Positions 44,451-53,406 of a DNA stretch of 64,000 nt are shown one piece after another. Each line of letters begins with the position of its first letter. The stretch's first letter is position 1. A program made the translations under genes and the position numbers. The notes under the pieces are model-generated. The model was not told where the DNA came from and made no database searches. It saw only the letters and a program-made list of their open reading frames with translations. This stretch comes from Halochromatium roseum. GTDB taxonomy: Bacteria; Pseudomonadota; Gammaproteobacteria; Chromatiales; Chromatiaceae. Location of the stretch: positions 35,143 through 99,142 of the forward strand of contig NZ_NHSH01000040.1 of NCBI RefSeq assembly GCF_016653315.1, given 5' to 3'.

Positions 44451-44957
44451 GTGCTTGGCATCGACCCGGGCTCGCGCAATACGGGCTATGGCGTGATCGA
44501 TACCGATGGCCAGCGCAGTGTCTGCATCGCGCGGGGCTGTGTGCGGGTCGGGCAGCATGCCTGGCCGGATCGACTGGGCTTGATCTTCGATCAGGTCGCA
44601 GCGGTCGTCGCTGAGCATCGCCCGCATGAGATGGCTGTCGAGCAATTGATTTTTGCCCGTGATGCGACCGCCGCGCTGAAGATCGGTCAAGCGCGTGGCG
44701 CCGTGCTCTGTGCCGGCCTCAAGGGCGGTGTCGTGGTCCACGAATACAGCCCTAAGTCGGTCAAGCTCGCCGTGGTTGGGTCAGGCAATGCCGAGAAGCG
44801 TCAGGTGCAACACATGGTGCGGATACTCTTATCGCTGAGCGATCAGCCGGGTGAGGACGAAGCCGATGCGCTGGCCATCGCGCTCTGCCACGCCCATTCG
44901 ATGGGCATCCCGCAGCGCAAGCGGGCAGCGGCGAGCTGGCGGGATTTCCGGCCATGA
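44451..44957 (+). CDS. ruvC: Holliday junction resolvase RuvC
   Basis: This endonuclease resolves Holliday junctions with RuvAB. Active-site carboxylates lie in LGIDPGSRNTGYGVI (Asp), AVEQLIFARDATAALKIGQ (Glu) and the C-terminal GEDEADALAIALCHAH (two Asp). The frame is open back to GTG 44400 and GTG 44403, the latter with GAGGG upstream. But that part lies inside a dispersed repeat element, and RuvC proteins begin almost directly at LGIDPG, so GTG 44451 (168 residues) is preferred. The weak ribosome site leaves the start unsettled. It is followed by ruvA after 24 bases. Confidence 0.92.
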   Translation: MLGIDPGSRNTGYGVIDTDGQRSVCIARGCVRVGQHAWPDRLGLIFDQVAAVVAEHRPHEMAVEQLIFARDATAALKIGQARGAVLCAGLKGGVVVHEYSPKSVKLAVVGSGNAEKRQVQHMVRILLSLSDQPGEDEADALAIALCHAHSMGIPQRKRAAASWRDFRP

Positions 44958-44981
44958 TCGGTCAACCATGAGCAGCCACCC

Positions 44982-45599
44982 ATGATCGGCCGGTTGCGGG
45001 GCGAGGTCATCGCCAAACATCCGCCCCAGGTGCTCATCGAATGCGCCGGCGTGGGCTACGAGGTCGAGGCGCCGATGTCGACCTTCTACGACCTGCCCGC
45101 GGTCGGCGAGTCGGTGACGCTGGTCACCCATCTGCTGATCCGCGATGACGCGCATGTGCTCTACGGCTTTCGCAGCGAGCATGATCGGGCGCTGTTCCGA
45201 GCCTTGCTGCGGGTCACGGGCGTGGGCGCCAAGATGGCGCTGGCGATCCTCTCCGGGATGGACGCGGCGCGCTTCGCCCAATGCGTCGAGCAAGAAGACA
45301 TCGCGATGCTGAGTCGGCTGCCGGGGATCGGCAAGAAGACCGCGCAGCGGTTGGTGATGGAGATGAAGGATCGGATTGCCGAGCTGGGTCAGGGGTCGGC
45401 CGCGAGCCAGCCCCTGGGCGCAGAGCGGGCGGCGGCGCTGGCCGCGCCTGATGATCCGTTAAACGACGCCGTCAGTGCACTGATCGCGCTCGGCTACAAG
45501 CCAGCGGACGCCAATCGCATGGCGCGCGCCGCCGATGATGGTGCCAAGACCTCGGAGGAGATCATCCGCGCTGCGCTGCGGGCGGTGACGCCGAGCTAG
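44982..45599 (+). CDS. ruvA: Holliday junction branch-migration protein RuvA
   Basis: This 205-residue DNA-binding subunit of the RuvAB branch-migration motor opens MIGRLRGEVI. It has the OB-fold region CAGVGYEVEAPMSTF, two helix-hairpin-helix motifs (LLRVTGVGAKMALAIL and LSRLPGIGKKTAQRLVMEMK) and the C-terminal RuvB-contacting domain (AVSALIALGYKPADANRM). All parts are present. It is separated from ruvB by 155 bases that contain a tandem array. Confidence 0.96.
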   Translation: MIGRLRGEVIAKHPPQVLIECAGVGYEVEAPMSTFYDLPAVGESVTLVTHLLIRDDAHVLYGFRSEHDRALFRALLRVTGVGAKMALAILSGMDAARFAQCVEQEDIAMLSRLPGIGKKTAQRLVMEMKDRIAELGQGSAASQPLGAERAAALAAPDDPLNDAVSALIALGYKPADANRMARAADDGAKTSEEIIRAALRAVTPS

Positions 45600-45676
45600 C
45601 AAGGCCTTGCCCGATGGGTGCGCGTCCGCAGTGCAAACGGAATGCCTCATCAACGAAAGCGGTTACCGACCCTTTA

Positions 45677-45746
45677 GGGTCAGCTTTATCGGTCCAGCTT
45701 TATCGGGTCAGTTTTATAGGGCCAGTTTTATCAGGTCAGCCTTAGG
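45677..45746. repeat. 14-bp tandem array, five units, between ruvA and ruvB
   Basis: Five adjoining 14-base units with consensus GGGTCAGTTTTATC occupy 45677-45690, 45691-45704, 45705-45718, 45719-45732 and 45733-45746. The last is the most diverged. The array ends eight bases before the ruvB GTG start, so it forms the ruvB leader. Confidence 0.9.
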
Positions 45747-45754
45747 ATTCCACA

Positions 45755-46834
45755 GTGACCGAGCCAGAGCGCCTCATCAACCCCGCGGCAGCCAGCGATG
45801 ATAGCGCGCTCGATCGCGCCATCCGTCCGCGCCGGCTCGCCGATTATGTCGGCCAGCCGGCGGTCTGCGAGCAGATGGAGATCTTCATCGGAGCCGCCCG
45901 CGGGCGTGGCGAGGCGCTCGATCACACCCTGATCTTCGGTCCGCCCGGACTTGGCAAGACCACGCTGTCGCACATCATCGCCCATGAGATGCAGGTCAAC
46001 CTGCGCCAGACCTCGGGGCCGGTGCTGGAGAAACCCGGCGACCTGGCCGCGTTGCTGACCAATCTGGAGTCGGGCGATGTGCTCTTCGTCGATGAGATCC
46101 ATCGCCTGAGCCCGGTGGTCGAGGAGGTGCTCTATCCGGCGATGGAGGACTTCCAGCTCGACATCATGATCGGCGACGGACCCGCGGCGCGCTCGATCAA
46201 GCTCGATCTGCCGCCCTTCACCCTGGTCGGCGCAACAACGCGTGCAGGGCTTTTGACCTCACCGCTGCGCGACCGCTTCGGGATCGTACAGCGGCTCGAA
46301 TATTACTCGGACGAAGACCTAGCGAGCATCGTTCGCCGCTCCGCCGAGATCCTGGCGATTAAGACCGATGTCGATGGCGCTGCCGAGATCGCACGGCGCT
46401 CGCGCGGCACGCCACGCATCGCCAATCGGCTGTTACGACGGGTGCGCGACTACGCCCAGGTGCGTGCTGACGGCGAGATCAGCCGCCAGGTCGCCGACCA
46501 AGCGTTGGCGATGCTCAAGGTCGACGCGCGCGGCTTCGATCACATGGACCGACGGCTGCTGAGCGCGGTGATCGAGAAATTCGACGGCGGGCCGGTCGGG
46601 GTCGAGAGCCTCGCCGCGGCGATCGGCGAGGAGCGCGGCACCATTGAGGACGTGCTCGAGCCGTTCCTGATCCAGCAGGGTTATCTGATGCGCACCCCAC
46701 GCGGGCGCATGGCCACAAAGACCGCCTATCAGCACTTTGGCCTGATGCCGCCGCAGCCGGATTTGCTCGATGTTGCGTCGGTCCCGGCTGATTCGGCAGG
46801 ATCTGTGGGTCTGTTCGACTCGCCGCTCGATTGA
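45755..46834 (+). CDS. ruvB: Holliday junction branch-migration ATPase RuvB
   Basis: This 359-residue AAA+ motor has Walker A GPPGLGKT, Walker [10 protein letters not shown], sensor 1 [18 protein letters not shown] (with the arginine finger), sensor 2 [17 protein letters not shown] and a winged-helix end ([16 protein letters not shown]). GTG 45755 starts MTEPERLI, as in other RuvB proteins. It is the last ruv gene. In relatives ybgC and tolQ usually follow; here an island intervenes. Confidence 0.96.
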   Translation: MTEPERLINPAAASDDSALDRAIRPRRLADYVGQPAVCEQMEIFIGAARGRGEALDHTLIFGPPGLGKTTLSHIIAHEMQVNLRQTSGPVLEKPGDLAALLTNLESGDVLFVDEIHRLSPVVEEVLYPAMEDFQLDIMIGDGPAARSIKLDLPPFTLVGATTRAGLLTSPLRDRFGIVQRLEYYSDEDLASIVRRSAEILAIKTDVDGAAEIARRSRGTPRIANRLLRRVRDYAQVRADGEISRQVADQALAMLKVDARGFDHMDRRLLSAVIEKFDGGPVGVESLAAAIGEERGTIEDVLEPFLIQQGYLMRTPRGRMATKTAYQHFGLMPPQPDLLDVASVPADSAGSVGLFDSPLD

Positions 46835-46840
46835 ACGCAT

Positions 46841-46866
46841 GAGTGAGGCGTAGCTTACTCGTTTCT
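46841..46866 (+). terminator. Putative terminator after ruvB
   Basis: GAGTGAG (46841-46847) pairs with CTTACTC (46854-46860), including one G-T pair, with a six-base loop, followed by GTTTCT. It begins seven bases after the ruvB stop. Confidence 0.5.
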
Positions 46867-47225
46867 GCTTGGACTAAACCCTTGCAGTTGATTTGCGCCC
46901 GGGTCATTGCCGCCGTGCAGGTGCAAGAGCGACGGCTGTCATCGATTCGATTGTGCGCGGCGCGTTCTCAGCCTCAGAAATCTTGTTCCGCTATTAACTA
47001 TGCGGATTAGCAGATTTTTAATATCATAACAAAATCAGCTGGTTGCGAAAATGAGGCTGTCCGGATCATTGTTAACTGGACAATCAGTCTCTAACTGACG
47101 CTATTAGCGCAGAGGTTTGGGCAATCGCATATCCAAGAAACGCGCAGTGGCGATATCATTAGTCGTTTGGTGCCGTGATCACCATGCGTGGCGCGGTCTA
47201 CAACTTAGGATCTCACTCGCAAGGT
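46867..47225 (+). promoter_or_regulatory. AT-rich upstream region of the GTPase operon
   Basis: About 360 bases without a convincing gene. The part 46980-47110 is clearly more AT-rich than the surroundings (for example TTTTTAATATCATAAC at 47015-47030), fitting a promoter region and a foreign origin. ATTGT (47068-47072) and ACAAT (47080-47084), inside GTCC/GGAC, form a short inverted repeat that could be an operator. No -35/-10 pair with good spacing is certain. Confidence 0.4.
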
Positions 47226-49190
47226 ATGCCTATCACCATGGAAACCGCTCATCCTATCGACGCCAGCCTGCAAACACTGACCGCACTGCTCGACGATGCC
47301 GCCAATATCGACGGCCTGACACCCCTTGACCTTGCCGCCGAGCGCGCACTACTCGAGCAGTTACGTGAACAACAGGACCGCCCGCTGCGCGTTGCGATCA
47401 TCGGCGAGTTCAGCACCGGAAAATCGACGTTCATCAATGCTGTTCTCGGTCAGGATCTGCTGCCAGCACGGTACGACCCAACTACCCGGCAGCTCATTTG
47501 CATCAGCCACGACGAAGGCCTCGGTCGGGTTTCCGTGACGGCAAGCGCAGATCTTACGGATACCCAAACCTCTGCCGAAACCGATAATGCGGACGAGGCT
47601 TCAATCATTCCGGCGTCTGAAGTCTCGCTACCAAAAGCTGCGCCACAGCAACCCCTGTCACAGCAAGCAATCGTAGATCTCGCAAAAACTGGCCAGCCAT
47701 TGGACATCAGGTTGCCGATACCAGCGCCCTGGTCGGATTTCCACATCTACGACACACCAGGGGTAAACGACGCGACCAGCATGGCCGAGTCCGTGATTTT
47801 CGACCTGATGGATCAGGTCGATGTGGTGATCATGATGTTGCGCGCGCAGCAAGCACTCACGGCGTCGGAATCCGACTTTCTCGGTCATCTCGTGCGCTAT
47901 AAGGCTCTCGATAAGTTCTTCTTCAACATCAATTTCTGCGACAGCAAGGCGGCTAACGAAGCCGCTTCCGTGCGCGCCTATGTGGTTGAAACGCTGGGTG
48001 AACTGCGCAACTGGCCGATGCAGGCCTTGAGCGAGCGCATCTTTCTGTGCAGTGCTCGTCAGAGTCTAGAGGCCGCTCTCGGCAAGGCTGATCCGGCGGT
48101 GAGCGACGCCCCGAATGAGCATGCGCGTCTGCTCACCGCTGTCTACGACTATGCTGCGACACGCAAACAGGCACTGCTGCAAGAAGCTGCTGACAGTCTG
48201 TTGCGCAGCGTTGCGGAGTCTGCGGCGAACAAGCTGAGTGCGGCTTTGGAGGTTGTGGATGATGAGGACGCGAGCCAAGGGCAGGCGCTGATCGAGATCA
48301 ACCAGGCCATTACCGACTTCCGGGTGGCGATCCGCGAGGAAGAGCTGGCGCTGCAAGGGCACATTAGTGACCGCAAGACAGCATTGCTGCGCGAGATCGA
48401 TAGCGCTTTTGATGACATCGAGCAGGTCTTGCAAGACTGGGTCGCCAGTGCACCACTTAACATGCTCGCCGGCGATGGCCCGAGCACGCGCCTGCGAATG
48501 GCTGTGGAAGAAAAGTTGACCCCCTTACTCGACGCCTTTCGCGAGGATCTGAGCGGCGCCTTCACGGATCTTGATCAGCGCATCCTGCCAATGGCAGCGC
48601 GCGCTAGCGCACGCATCGATGGTGTTCGTCAGGGCTTCGACCTCGGGCCGTTGTTAGCGGGTACGAGCCTGGCGACGGCAGGCTATCTCGTGGTCAGCGC
48701 GGCCTTACCCTGGGTGCTCGGCGCAACCGGTGTCTTTGCTGTGACTGCTGGGCTTGCCAGCCTCATCCCCGGCGTCGGTGTTACCGTTGGTGCGCTGCTT
48801 GGCGCTGGAGTCGGCGCCGCAGCCAGCAACGCGCCGCAGATGTTGCGGGGAGCAGCAGGAGGCGTTGTGAGCGGCTACGGTTGGCTCCGCGACTGCATCC
48901 GCAACTGGCAGGAGCAGCAAAGTCGGTCCGCCTATGCTCAGCAGCTCGCCACGCTGCTCGATGGCTTGCGTTCTGAGGTGAAACCGCGTCTCGATCAGGC
49001 CATCGACCCCGAGCGGATAGTCGATGGTGCGCTCAATGCCCGCTTCCCCGAGGCCCTGATGTTGGAGGAGCGCCGCTTGCTCGCCATGCGGCTTGAGCGC
49101 GACCAACTCCGTGCAGCCCGACAGCGCATCGAGGCCTTGCGCACCGGTTTCATTGCGGCGATCCCGCCGGCGAGGACGCCCCGTGACTGA
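47226..49190 (+). CDS. Dynamin-like GTPase A with membrane hairpin
   Basis: This ~654-residue protein has an N-terminal GTPase domain: G1 GEFSTGKS (60-67), G2 threonine in DPTTRQ, G3 DTPG (176-179). At the G4 position it has NFCD (236-239) instead of N/T-K-x-D. An acidic insert at ~105-145 lies between G2 and G3. Long helices follow, then two hydrophobic segments at ~475-540 (AGYLVVSAALPWVLGATGVF, GVGVTVGALLGAGVGAAA) that form a hairpin as in bacterial dynamin-like proteins, and a final helical part. ATG 47226 is chosen (AAGG just upstream); ATG 47238 or 47184 is possible. It is first in an operon with GTPases B and C. Its likely role is membrane binding or remodelling; a phage-defence role is inferred from related LeoA/LeoBC-type modules. 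Confidence 0.8.
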   Translation: MPITMETAHPIDASLQTLTALLDDAANIDGLTPLDLAAERALLEQLREQQDRPLRVAIIGEFSTGKSTFINAVLGQDLLPARYDPTTRQLICISHDEGLGRVSVTASADLTDTQTSAETDNADEASIIPASEVSLPKAAPQQPLSQQAIVDLAKTGQPLDIRLPIPAPWSDFHIYDTPGVNDATSMAESVIFDLMDQVDVVIMMLRAQQALTASESDFLGHLVRYKALDKFFFNINFCDSKAANEAASVRAYVVETLGELRNWPMQALSERIFLCSARQSLEAALGKADPAVSDAPNEHARLLTAVYDYAATRKQALLQEAADSLLRSVAESAANKLSAALEVVDDEDASQGQALIEINQAITDFRVAIREEELALQGHISDRKTALLREIDSAFDDIEQVLQDWVASAPLNMLAGDGPSTRLRMAVEEKLTPLLDAFREDLSGAFTDLDQRILPMAARASARIDGVRQGFDLGPLLAGTSLATAGYLVVSAALPWVLGATGVFAVTAGLASLIPGVGVTVGALLGAGVGAAASNAPQMLRGAAGGVVSGYGWLRDCIRNWQEQQSRSAYAQQLATLLDGLRSEVKPRLDQAIDPERIVDGALNARFPEALMLEERRLLAMRLERDQLRAARQRIEALRTGFIAAIPPARTPRD

Positions 49191-51063
49191 TTTGTTAACC
49201 TTTGAGCAACGTAAACAGCAGCTGCAGGCACACTATGACCGACTGATTGGGTTGGTCCAAACGGGTGAAGTGTTGCCCGAGCCAGCGCCGAATCTGGCCT
49301 TGCTGCGGGCCGCTCGGGACGCGCTCGACGGCGACTTGCGGCTCCGGGTGCTGCTCGTCGGGGATTTCAGTACGGGCAAAAGCAGCTTTATTAACCGCTT
49401 TCTGCTCAAGCAAGATCTGCTGCCGGCTTGGTCCACGCCGACCACCACCTTCCCAACCCGCATCCGCCATGGTCAGCAGCTGCGCACCGTCCGCTATCAG
49501 CGATCAGCGCGGGAGAACGTGGATCTGGAGGAAGAGGTTGTCACCGAGAACATCGCCGAGACACTCAAGGCATGGGTCTCGACTGCGGACAATAGCGCGG
49601 CCGACAGTAGCTCCCCAGTCTTTTTAGAAGCCCCGACACTGACAGCCGGGCTCGAGATCGTTGACGCACCGGGGCTCAACGATCCCAACCCTGAGCGCAT
49701 GAAGCTGACGCTCGACTACCTGAACCAGGCCGATGGCGTCCTGTTCTTCATCAACGCCATGCGGCCTTGGGCGCGTTATGAGGAGACTGTCTTCGAGTGG
49801 GAGTTACTCAGCCGTGAGCTGCTCGGAAGGCTCTATGTCATTGTCAATTATTGGGATCAGATCGAAACCTCGCAACGCGATGACGTGTTGGAGTACATCG
49901 ATCAGCGGGTTCATGCATCGCTGGCCAAGAGGGCGGCTACAGCCGCCGATCACCCCATCCCGATCCTGCCCGTATCGGCTAAGACTGGCGAGAATGCGGC
50001 CCTCATCCAGGAGCAGGTCTGGGATGTTCTCAGCGCCCGCAAGTCGAAAGAGGTGCTGGCGTTGCGGGTTCGCCGCTTCAACCAGGAGCTGGCCAAATAC
50101 GCGAAGATTCTCGATGACCGCCTCGGGCTGCTCGGGCTCGATGCACAGGGTCAGGGTCGGCGACGGACCCAGCTGCAGCAGGAGATCAAGGACTATGAGC
50201 AGCAGCGCGAGACCTTTCTCAACAATCTTCAACGCCTGTTGGTGCTGGATTTTCAGCACTATCACGCGCAGTTCCAGCGTCTGTTCAAGGCCTTGGTGGC
50301 AGATGTGTTGGCGCTGGAAAAAGACGCCTTTGCATTGTGCTCCGCCAAGGAGCTCAACGACTTCTTGTCTCAGCGTCTCAGCCATCTGCAGAAGCAGACC
50401 GCTCGCAAGCTGGAGGCTATGGATACAGCCTTCCTCGAGCGCCTGCGGACAACCATCGAAGGTCAAAAGGCCAACATTGGTATCCTGCCGAGCAATGCCT
50501 TGACCATGGAAGAGTACGTGCTGCGCTGGCAAGGGCTTGATGGTGAACCTCTAGCGGAGAGCGCACCCATCGCCATGGGTGGAATGGGGCTCGCTGGGCT
50601 GCTGGTTGGGGCTGGCGCTGCCTGGCAGACCGCAACCGTGGCCACGGCAACCCCGGGAGCCCTGACAACGATCGGCGCCTTTTTCACCGGCGCTCCAGCC
50701 GCTGCGGCGTCCAGCTTCATGCTCTTCGGCGTGCCGGCGATCGCGCTCGGCGGCTTACTACTCTTAAGCGCCTACATCACGAAAGAAAAGGGGAAAGACA
50801 CTCTCAGGAAGCAGGTTCGCGCAGCCTGCCTCAAGCTGGCCGAGGGGATTGATGACGAGCAATGGAAGACGCTCGATCAGCTCAAGGCGAATCAGTCACA
50901 ATGCATTGCGCAGATCTGTGCCAACGTGGACGACGACATTGCGCGTGCGTTGCAAGAGCGGCTAACGGAACTCGACGCTATTCAGCGCATTGAAGACCAG
51001 GGGGCTGCGCTCAGAGTCACGCGGGACCAGATCGTAGGATTAGAGCTACGGGTGAATGGATGA
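49183..51063 (+). CDS. Dynamin-like GTPase B with membrane segment
   Basis: This 626-residue protein has G1 GDFSTGKS (60-67), a threonine-rich G2 (STPTTTFPTR), G3 DAPG (161-164) and an N-Y-W-D at 222-225 in the G4 position. A stalk of coiled-coil type follows (QQEIKDYEQQRETFLNNLQR), then a hydrophobic region at ~461-535 with two or three segments (GMGLAGLLVGAGAAW, FMLFGVPAIALGGLLLLSAY) and a helical tail. GTG 49183 overlaps GTPase A by eight bases and its stop overlaps the start of GTPase C as ATGA. It is related to A but clearly diverged, suggesting hetero-oligomers as in paired bacterial dynamins. Confidence 0.82.
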   Translation: MTDLLTFEQRKQQLQAHYDRLIGLVQTGEVLPEPAPNLALLRAARDALDGDLRLRVLLVGDFSTGKSSFINRFLLKQDLLPAWSTPTTTFPTRIRHGQQLRTVRYQRSARENVDLEEEVVTENIAETLKAWVSTADNSAADSSSPVFLEAPTLTAGLEIVDAPGLNDPNPERMKLTLDYLNQADGVLFFINAMRPWARYEETVFEWELLSRELLGRLYVIVNYWDQIETSQRDDVLEYIDQRVHASLAKRAATAADHPIPILPVSAKTGENAALIQEQVWDVLSARKSKEVLALRVRRFNQELAKYAKILDDRLGLLGLDAQGQGRRRTQLQQEIKDYEQQRETFLNNLQRLLVLDFQHYHAQFQRLFKALVADVLALEKDAFALCSAKELNDFLSQRLSHLQKQTARKLEAMDTAFLERLRTTIEGQKANIGILPSNALTMEEYVLRWQGLDGEPLAESAPIAMGGMGLAGLLVGAGAAWQTATVATATPGALTTIGAFFTGAPAAAASSFMLFGVPAIALGGLLLLSAYITKEKGKDTLRKQVRAACLKLAEGIDDEQWKTLDQLKANQSQCIAQICANVDDDIARALQERLTELDAIQRIEDQGAALRVTRDQIVGLELRVNG

Positions 51064-51974
51064 GTCAGTCCAGCAAGAAAGAATTGCTGCGCTACGACCA
51101 GCGCGTCGTCGCTGCGAAGAGTATAGAGAAGGTCGTCGCGGGGCAACACGCTTCTATTTCTGAGATCGCCGCACGCATCCGGCATCTGGCCGAAGCCCCG
51201 CTCACCGTGGTGGTTCTGGGAGAGTTTAGTGCGGGCAAGTCGAGCTTCTTGAACCGTCTGCTTGCAGCCGATGCCCTACCGATGGCCATCCTGCCCAAAA
51301 CCGCGACTCTGACTCGGCTCGTCCATGCGGGCCAGGGAGAGGTCGGCCGGGTTGAGATCGACCGTCGCGGTGCGCTGTGCATTGAGACTGAGGTCATCAG
51401 CCATCAGGACTTCTCCGAGCTGCAGCGGGCCGCGAAGGTGCACGACATCACTGTGGCTCAGGATCTCGGACGTATTCGCGAGGTGCGGGTGTTTCTCGAT
51501 GAGCCACTGCTGACCAAGCTGCAACTGGTTGATACCCCTGGCTTCAATCACGATCAGGCCATGGACGACAGAACCCTTGGCATTCTGGATAGCGCCGATA
51601 TCGTGCTCTGGATCACCGACGCGGTGCAGCCTGCCAAGCAAACCGAGTTCGAGAAATTGCGGCTGCTGAAGGCGCGTGGAAAGCGCATCTGGCTCATCGT
51701 CAACAAAGCTGATGTCAACGTCGTTGATGGCACCGCATGGGAAGAGTCTCGACGCAGCCTGGAGGCGTACTTCAGCGAGATCGGCTTCCTCGAGTTTTTT
51801 GAGTCCAAGACCGTTGAGCTGATCTCTTGTCGCGAGACTGGGGAGTTCTGGGATGGCAAGTTCGAGCAGGCTAAGGCCCGCCTGGGAAACGAGATCTTCA
51901 ATCAGGACGCGACCTGGTCCCATCGGCTCATCAGCGATGAGTGGGAGCGGCTTAAGCAGACCTTAGAAGATTAG
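51060..51974 (+). CDS. Dynamin-like GTPase C, N-terminal part before amber codon
   Basis: This is a 304-residue GTPase domain with a canonical motif set: G1 GEFSAGKS (54-61), G2 threonine in PKTATLTR, G3 DTPG (158-161) and G4 NKAD (215-218). No membrane segment is present. The frame ends at TAG 51972-51974 right after ERLKQTLED, inside what looks like a helix. The same frame resumes at once with AERYWELERRCEAM and stays open to 52754. So the original protein was probably ~564 residues, and the amber codon is either a nonsense mutation, a sequencing error or a readthrough site. The start is coupled to GTPase B by ATGA. Confidence 0.75.
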   Translation: MSQSSKKELLRYDQRVVAAKSIEKVVAGQHASISEIAARIRHLAEAPLTVVVLGEFSAGKSSFLNRLLAADALPMAILPKTATLTRLVHAGQGEVGRVEIDRRGALCIETEVISHQDFSELQRAAKVHDITVAQDLGRIREVRVFLDEPLLTKLQLVDTPGFNHDQAMDDRTLGILDSADIVLWITDAVQPAKQTEFEKLRLLKARGKRIWLIVNKADVNVVDGTAWEESRRSLEAYFSEIGFLEFFESKTVELISCRETGEFWDGKFEQAKARLGNEIFNQDATWSHRLISDEWERLKQTLED

Positions 51975-52013
51975 GCTGAACGCTATTGGGAGCTTGAGCG
52001 CCGATGCGAGGCC

Positions 52014-52754
52014 ATGCACGCCTTGACCCAGACTCAATCGCGCGCAGACCGCAGTCGGGCTAAATTGAGAGCGGCGCTGGCGGAACAGATGATGGATTTA
52101 CGTGATGCGTTAGGGAAGCATGGCGAAACTGGGCGGGAAGCGGCAAAGCAGGGTACCGCGTCCATGATAGCCTTCGTCATGGAATATACCCGCGAATCGC
52201 TCGTGCAGGCGTTTCAAAAGCTGGCCCGTGCTTATGATCGGTTCCTCAAAGAGTGGCACACCCAGCACCTGACTGAATCAATCCAGTTGCTTGAGATCAT
52301 CCAGAGCACATTACCCCAAGCGCATGCAGCCCTGCGCGCCGAGGCACTGACGCTGAGGAATTACCATCGCCTGCTGCTGGAGCAACTGGCGCACACTAGT
52401 GATCATATTTGCGGGTATGGCCTGCCTGCACTAGAGCGGACGGTGGAACTGCTCGATCACCTTAGTATCCAGTTTGAACCGTTCAATTGGCGATTTTGCT
52501 TGGCCATCGAACAGGATGGCGTGTTGCCGGTCGGAATCTCCGGGACAGTGATGACCTTATCCAAGTACCGCGAGCGCCAACTGCAAGCAGCACTGGAACG
52601 GGATTTCTACTCTGACGTGGAACGCCTCGTTTGCGATCCGGCCTATCTGGAACTGCTGGCAAAACTGCAAGAACTGTGCAACGGGGCCAGCGAGCGCCAG
52701 AAGGCGGCCCTAACGATCTGGAGGGACCATGGAGCCAGCTCTGAATCTGACTGA
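52014..52754 (+). CDS. C-terminal stalk of GTPase C after amber codon
   Basis: This 246-residue, mostly helical segment has no nucleotide-binding motif. It is in the same frame as GTPase C and contiguous with it except for one TAG. It resembles the middle and GTPase-effector helices of a dynamin-like protein without a membrane hairpin (SMIAFVMEYTRESLVQAFQK, LERTVELLDHLSIQFEPFNW). Independent translation could begin at ATG 52014, which has GCGAGG upstream, so a separate helper subunit is possible. Its end overlaps the next gene by 26 bases. Confidence 0.6.
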   Translation: MHALTQTQSRADRSRAKLRAALAEQMMDLRDALGKHGETGREAAKQGTASMIAFVMEYTRESLVQAFQKLARAYDRFLKEWHTQHLTESIQLLEIIQSTLPQAHAALRAEALTLRNYHRLLLEQLAHTSDHICGYGLPALERTVELLDHLSIQFEPFNWRFCLAIEQDGVLPVGISGTVMTLSKYRERQLQAALERDFYSDVERLVCDPAYLELLAKLQELCNGASERQKAALTIWRDHGASSESD

Positions 52755-53085
52755 ACAGGATCGTCTGTGCTTCATGCAGGCGCTCAACGCGGTTGCCTAT
52801 CGTAAGAAAAACCCCGAGGCAGTCTGGCTAGAGTTGCTTCGCCAGTTCCGCGATCTGTTCGGGGTTTCTAAAGCCGACTATCAGTTTCAAGCCGGCGTGC
52901 CCGGTATTGCCGAGAAGATGAATCAGATCAAGAGCCCACGCGCACGTCTGTATTTTCTGCGCATCATTCATGATGTCCATCTGAAGGAGGTAGAAGCCCA
53001 GTTTTGGCCGAGGGATAAGAATGACTCCCTCACGACATTCAAATGCCTCTACAGAGAGCTCGTCGAAGACATTCGAATTTACTAA
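52729..53085 (+). CDS. Small conserved-looking protein of the GTPase operon
   Basis: This 118-residue soluble protein starts at ATG 52729 with a strong ribosome site (GGAGGGA) and overlaps the GTPase C frame. It is helical, with AVWLELLRQFRDLFGV, ARLYFLRIIHDVHLKEVEAQF and FKCLYRELVEDIRIY. It has no membrane segment or signal peptide. I do not recognise the family. The overlap indicates a partner or regulator of the GTPases. Confidence 0.65.
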   Translation: MEPALNLTEQDRLCFMQALNAVAYRKKNPEAVWLELLRQFRDLFGVSKADYQFQAGVPGIAEKMNQIKSPRARLYFLRIIHDVHLKEVEAQFWPRDKNDSLTTFKCLYRELVEDIRIY

Positions 53086-53143
53086 TCGACGCGCTGTCTG
53101 ATCTTCGTGAGCCGGAGAGGCGGACTGTTCGCGACCAAGGCCG

Positions 53144-53406
53144 CTACCAGAGCCAATGCCATTTTCGACGCTTATCTGCGGCACGATAGAGGCCTTTGCG
53201 GGTGGTGCCGGCTTGTTTCGCCATGGAGTCGATCAAGTCGAGGCTGAAGGGGGCCTTTGGGCAATCGACCGTCACCTTGTAGAGCCGCTGCGGATCGCGG
53301 CGCTCCACTGTTTATGCGATGTTCCGCGCCCGGGTGTCGGCGCAAAGCCCAGGGTTTTGAGTGCGCGCTTGACCTCTGCGCAGGTCAGCGGAGGCCAACG
53401 GCTCAC
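53144..53406 (-). pseudogene. hicA: HicA toxin, frameshifted
   Basis: From GTG 53406 (overlapping the hicB stop) the frame reads SRWPPLTCAEVKRALKTLGF, then PTPGRGTSHKQW, the HicA double-stranded RNA-binding-fold start with its glycine and catalytic histidine. It then runs out of frame near 53295-53310. The rest, RLYKVTVDCPKAPFSLDLI then DSMAKQAGTTRKGLYRAA, is in another frame and ends at TAG 53144. HicA is an mRNA interferase; this copy is broken unless the shift is a sequencing error. Confidence 0.8.

Noticed and set aside
45677-45746. CRISPR-like or iteron reading of the ruvA-ruvB array
   Set aside because: There are no spacers between units and no replication-initiator gene or AT-rich unwinding region beside it.
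46867-47225. Small gene or tRNA in the AT-rich gap before the GTPase operon
   Set aside because: No open frame with a ribosome site and no cloverleaf-like structure was found; the region reads as promoter sequence.
51972-51974. Amber codon as a pyrrolysine site
   Set aside because: Nothing in the window suggests pyrrolysine machinery, and the site lies between GTPase domain and stalk rather than in an active site. A nonsense change is simpler.
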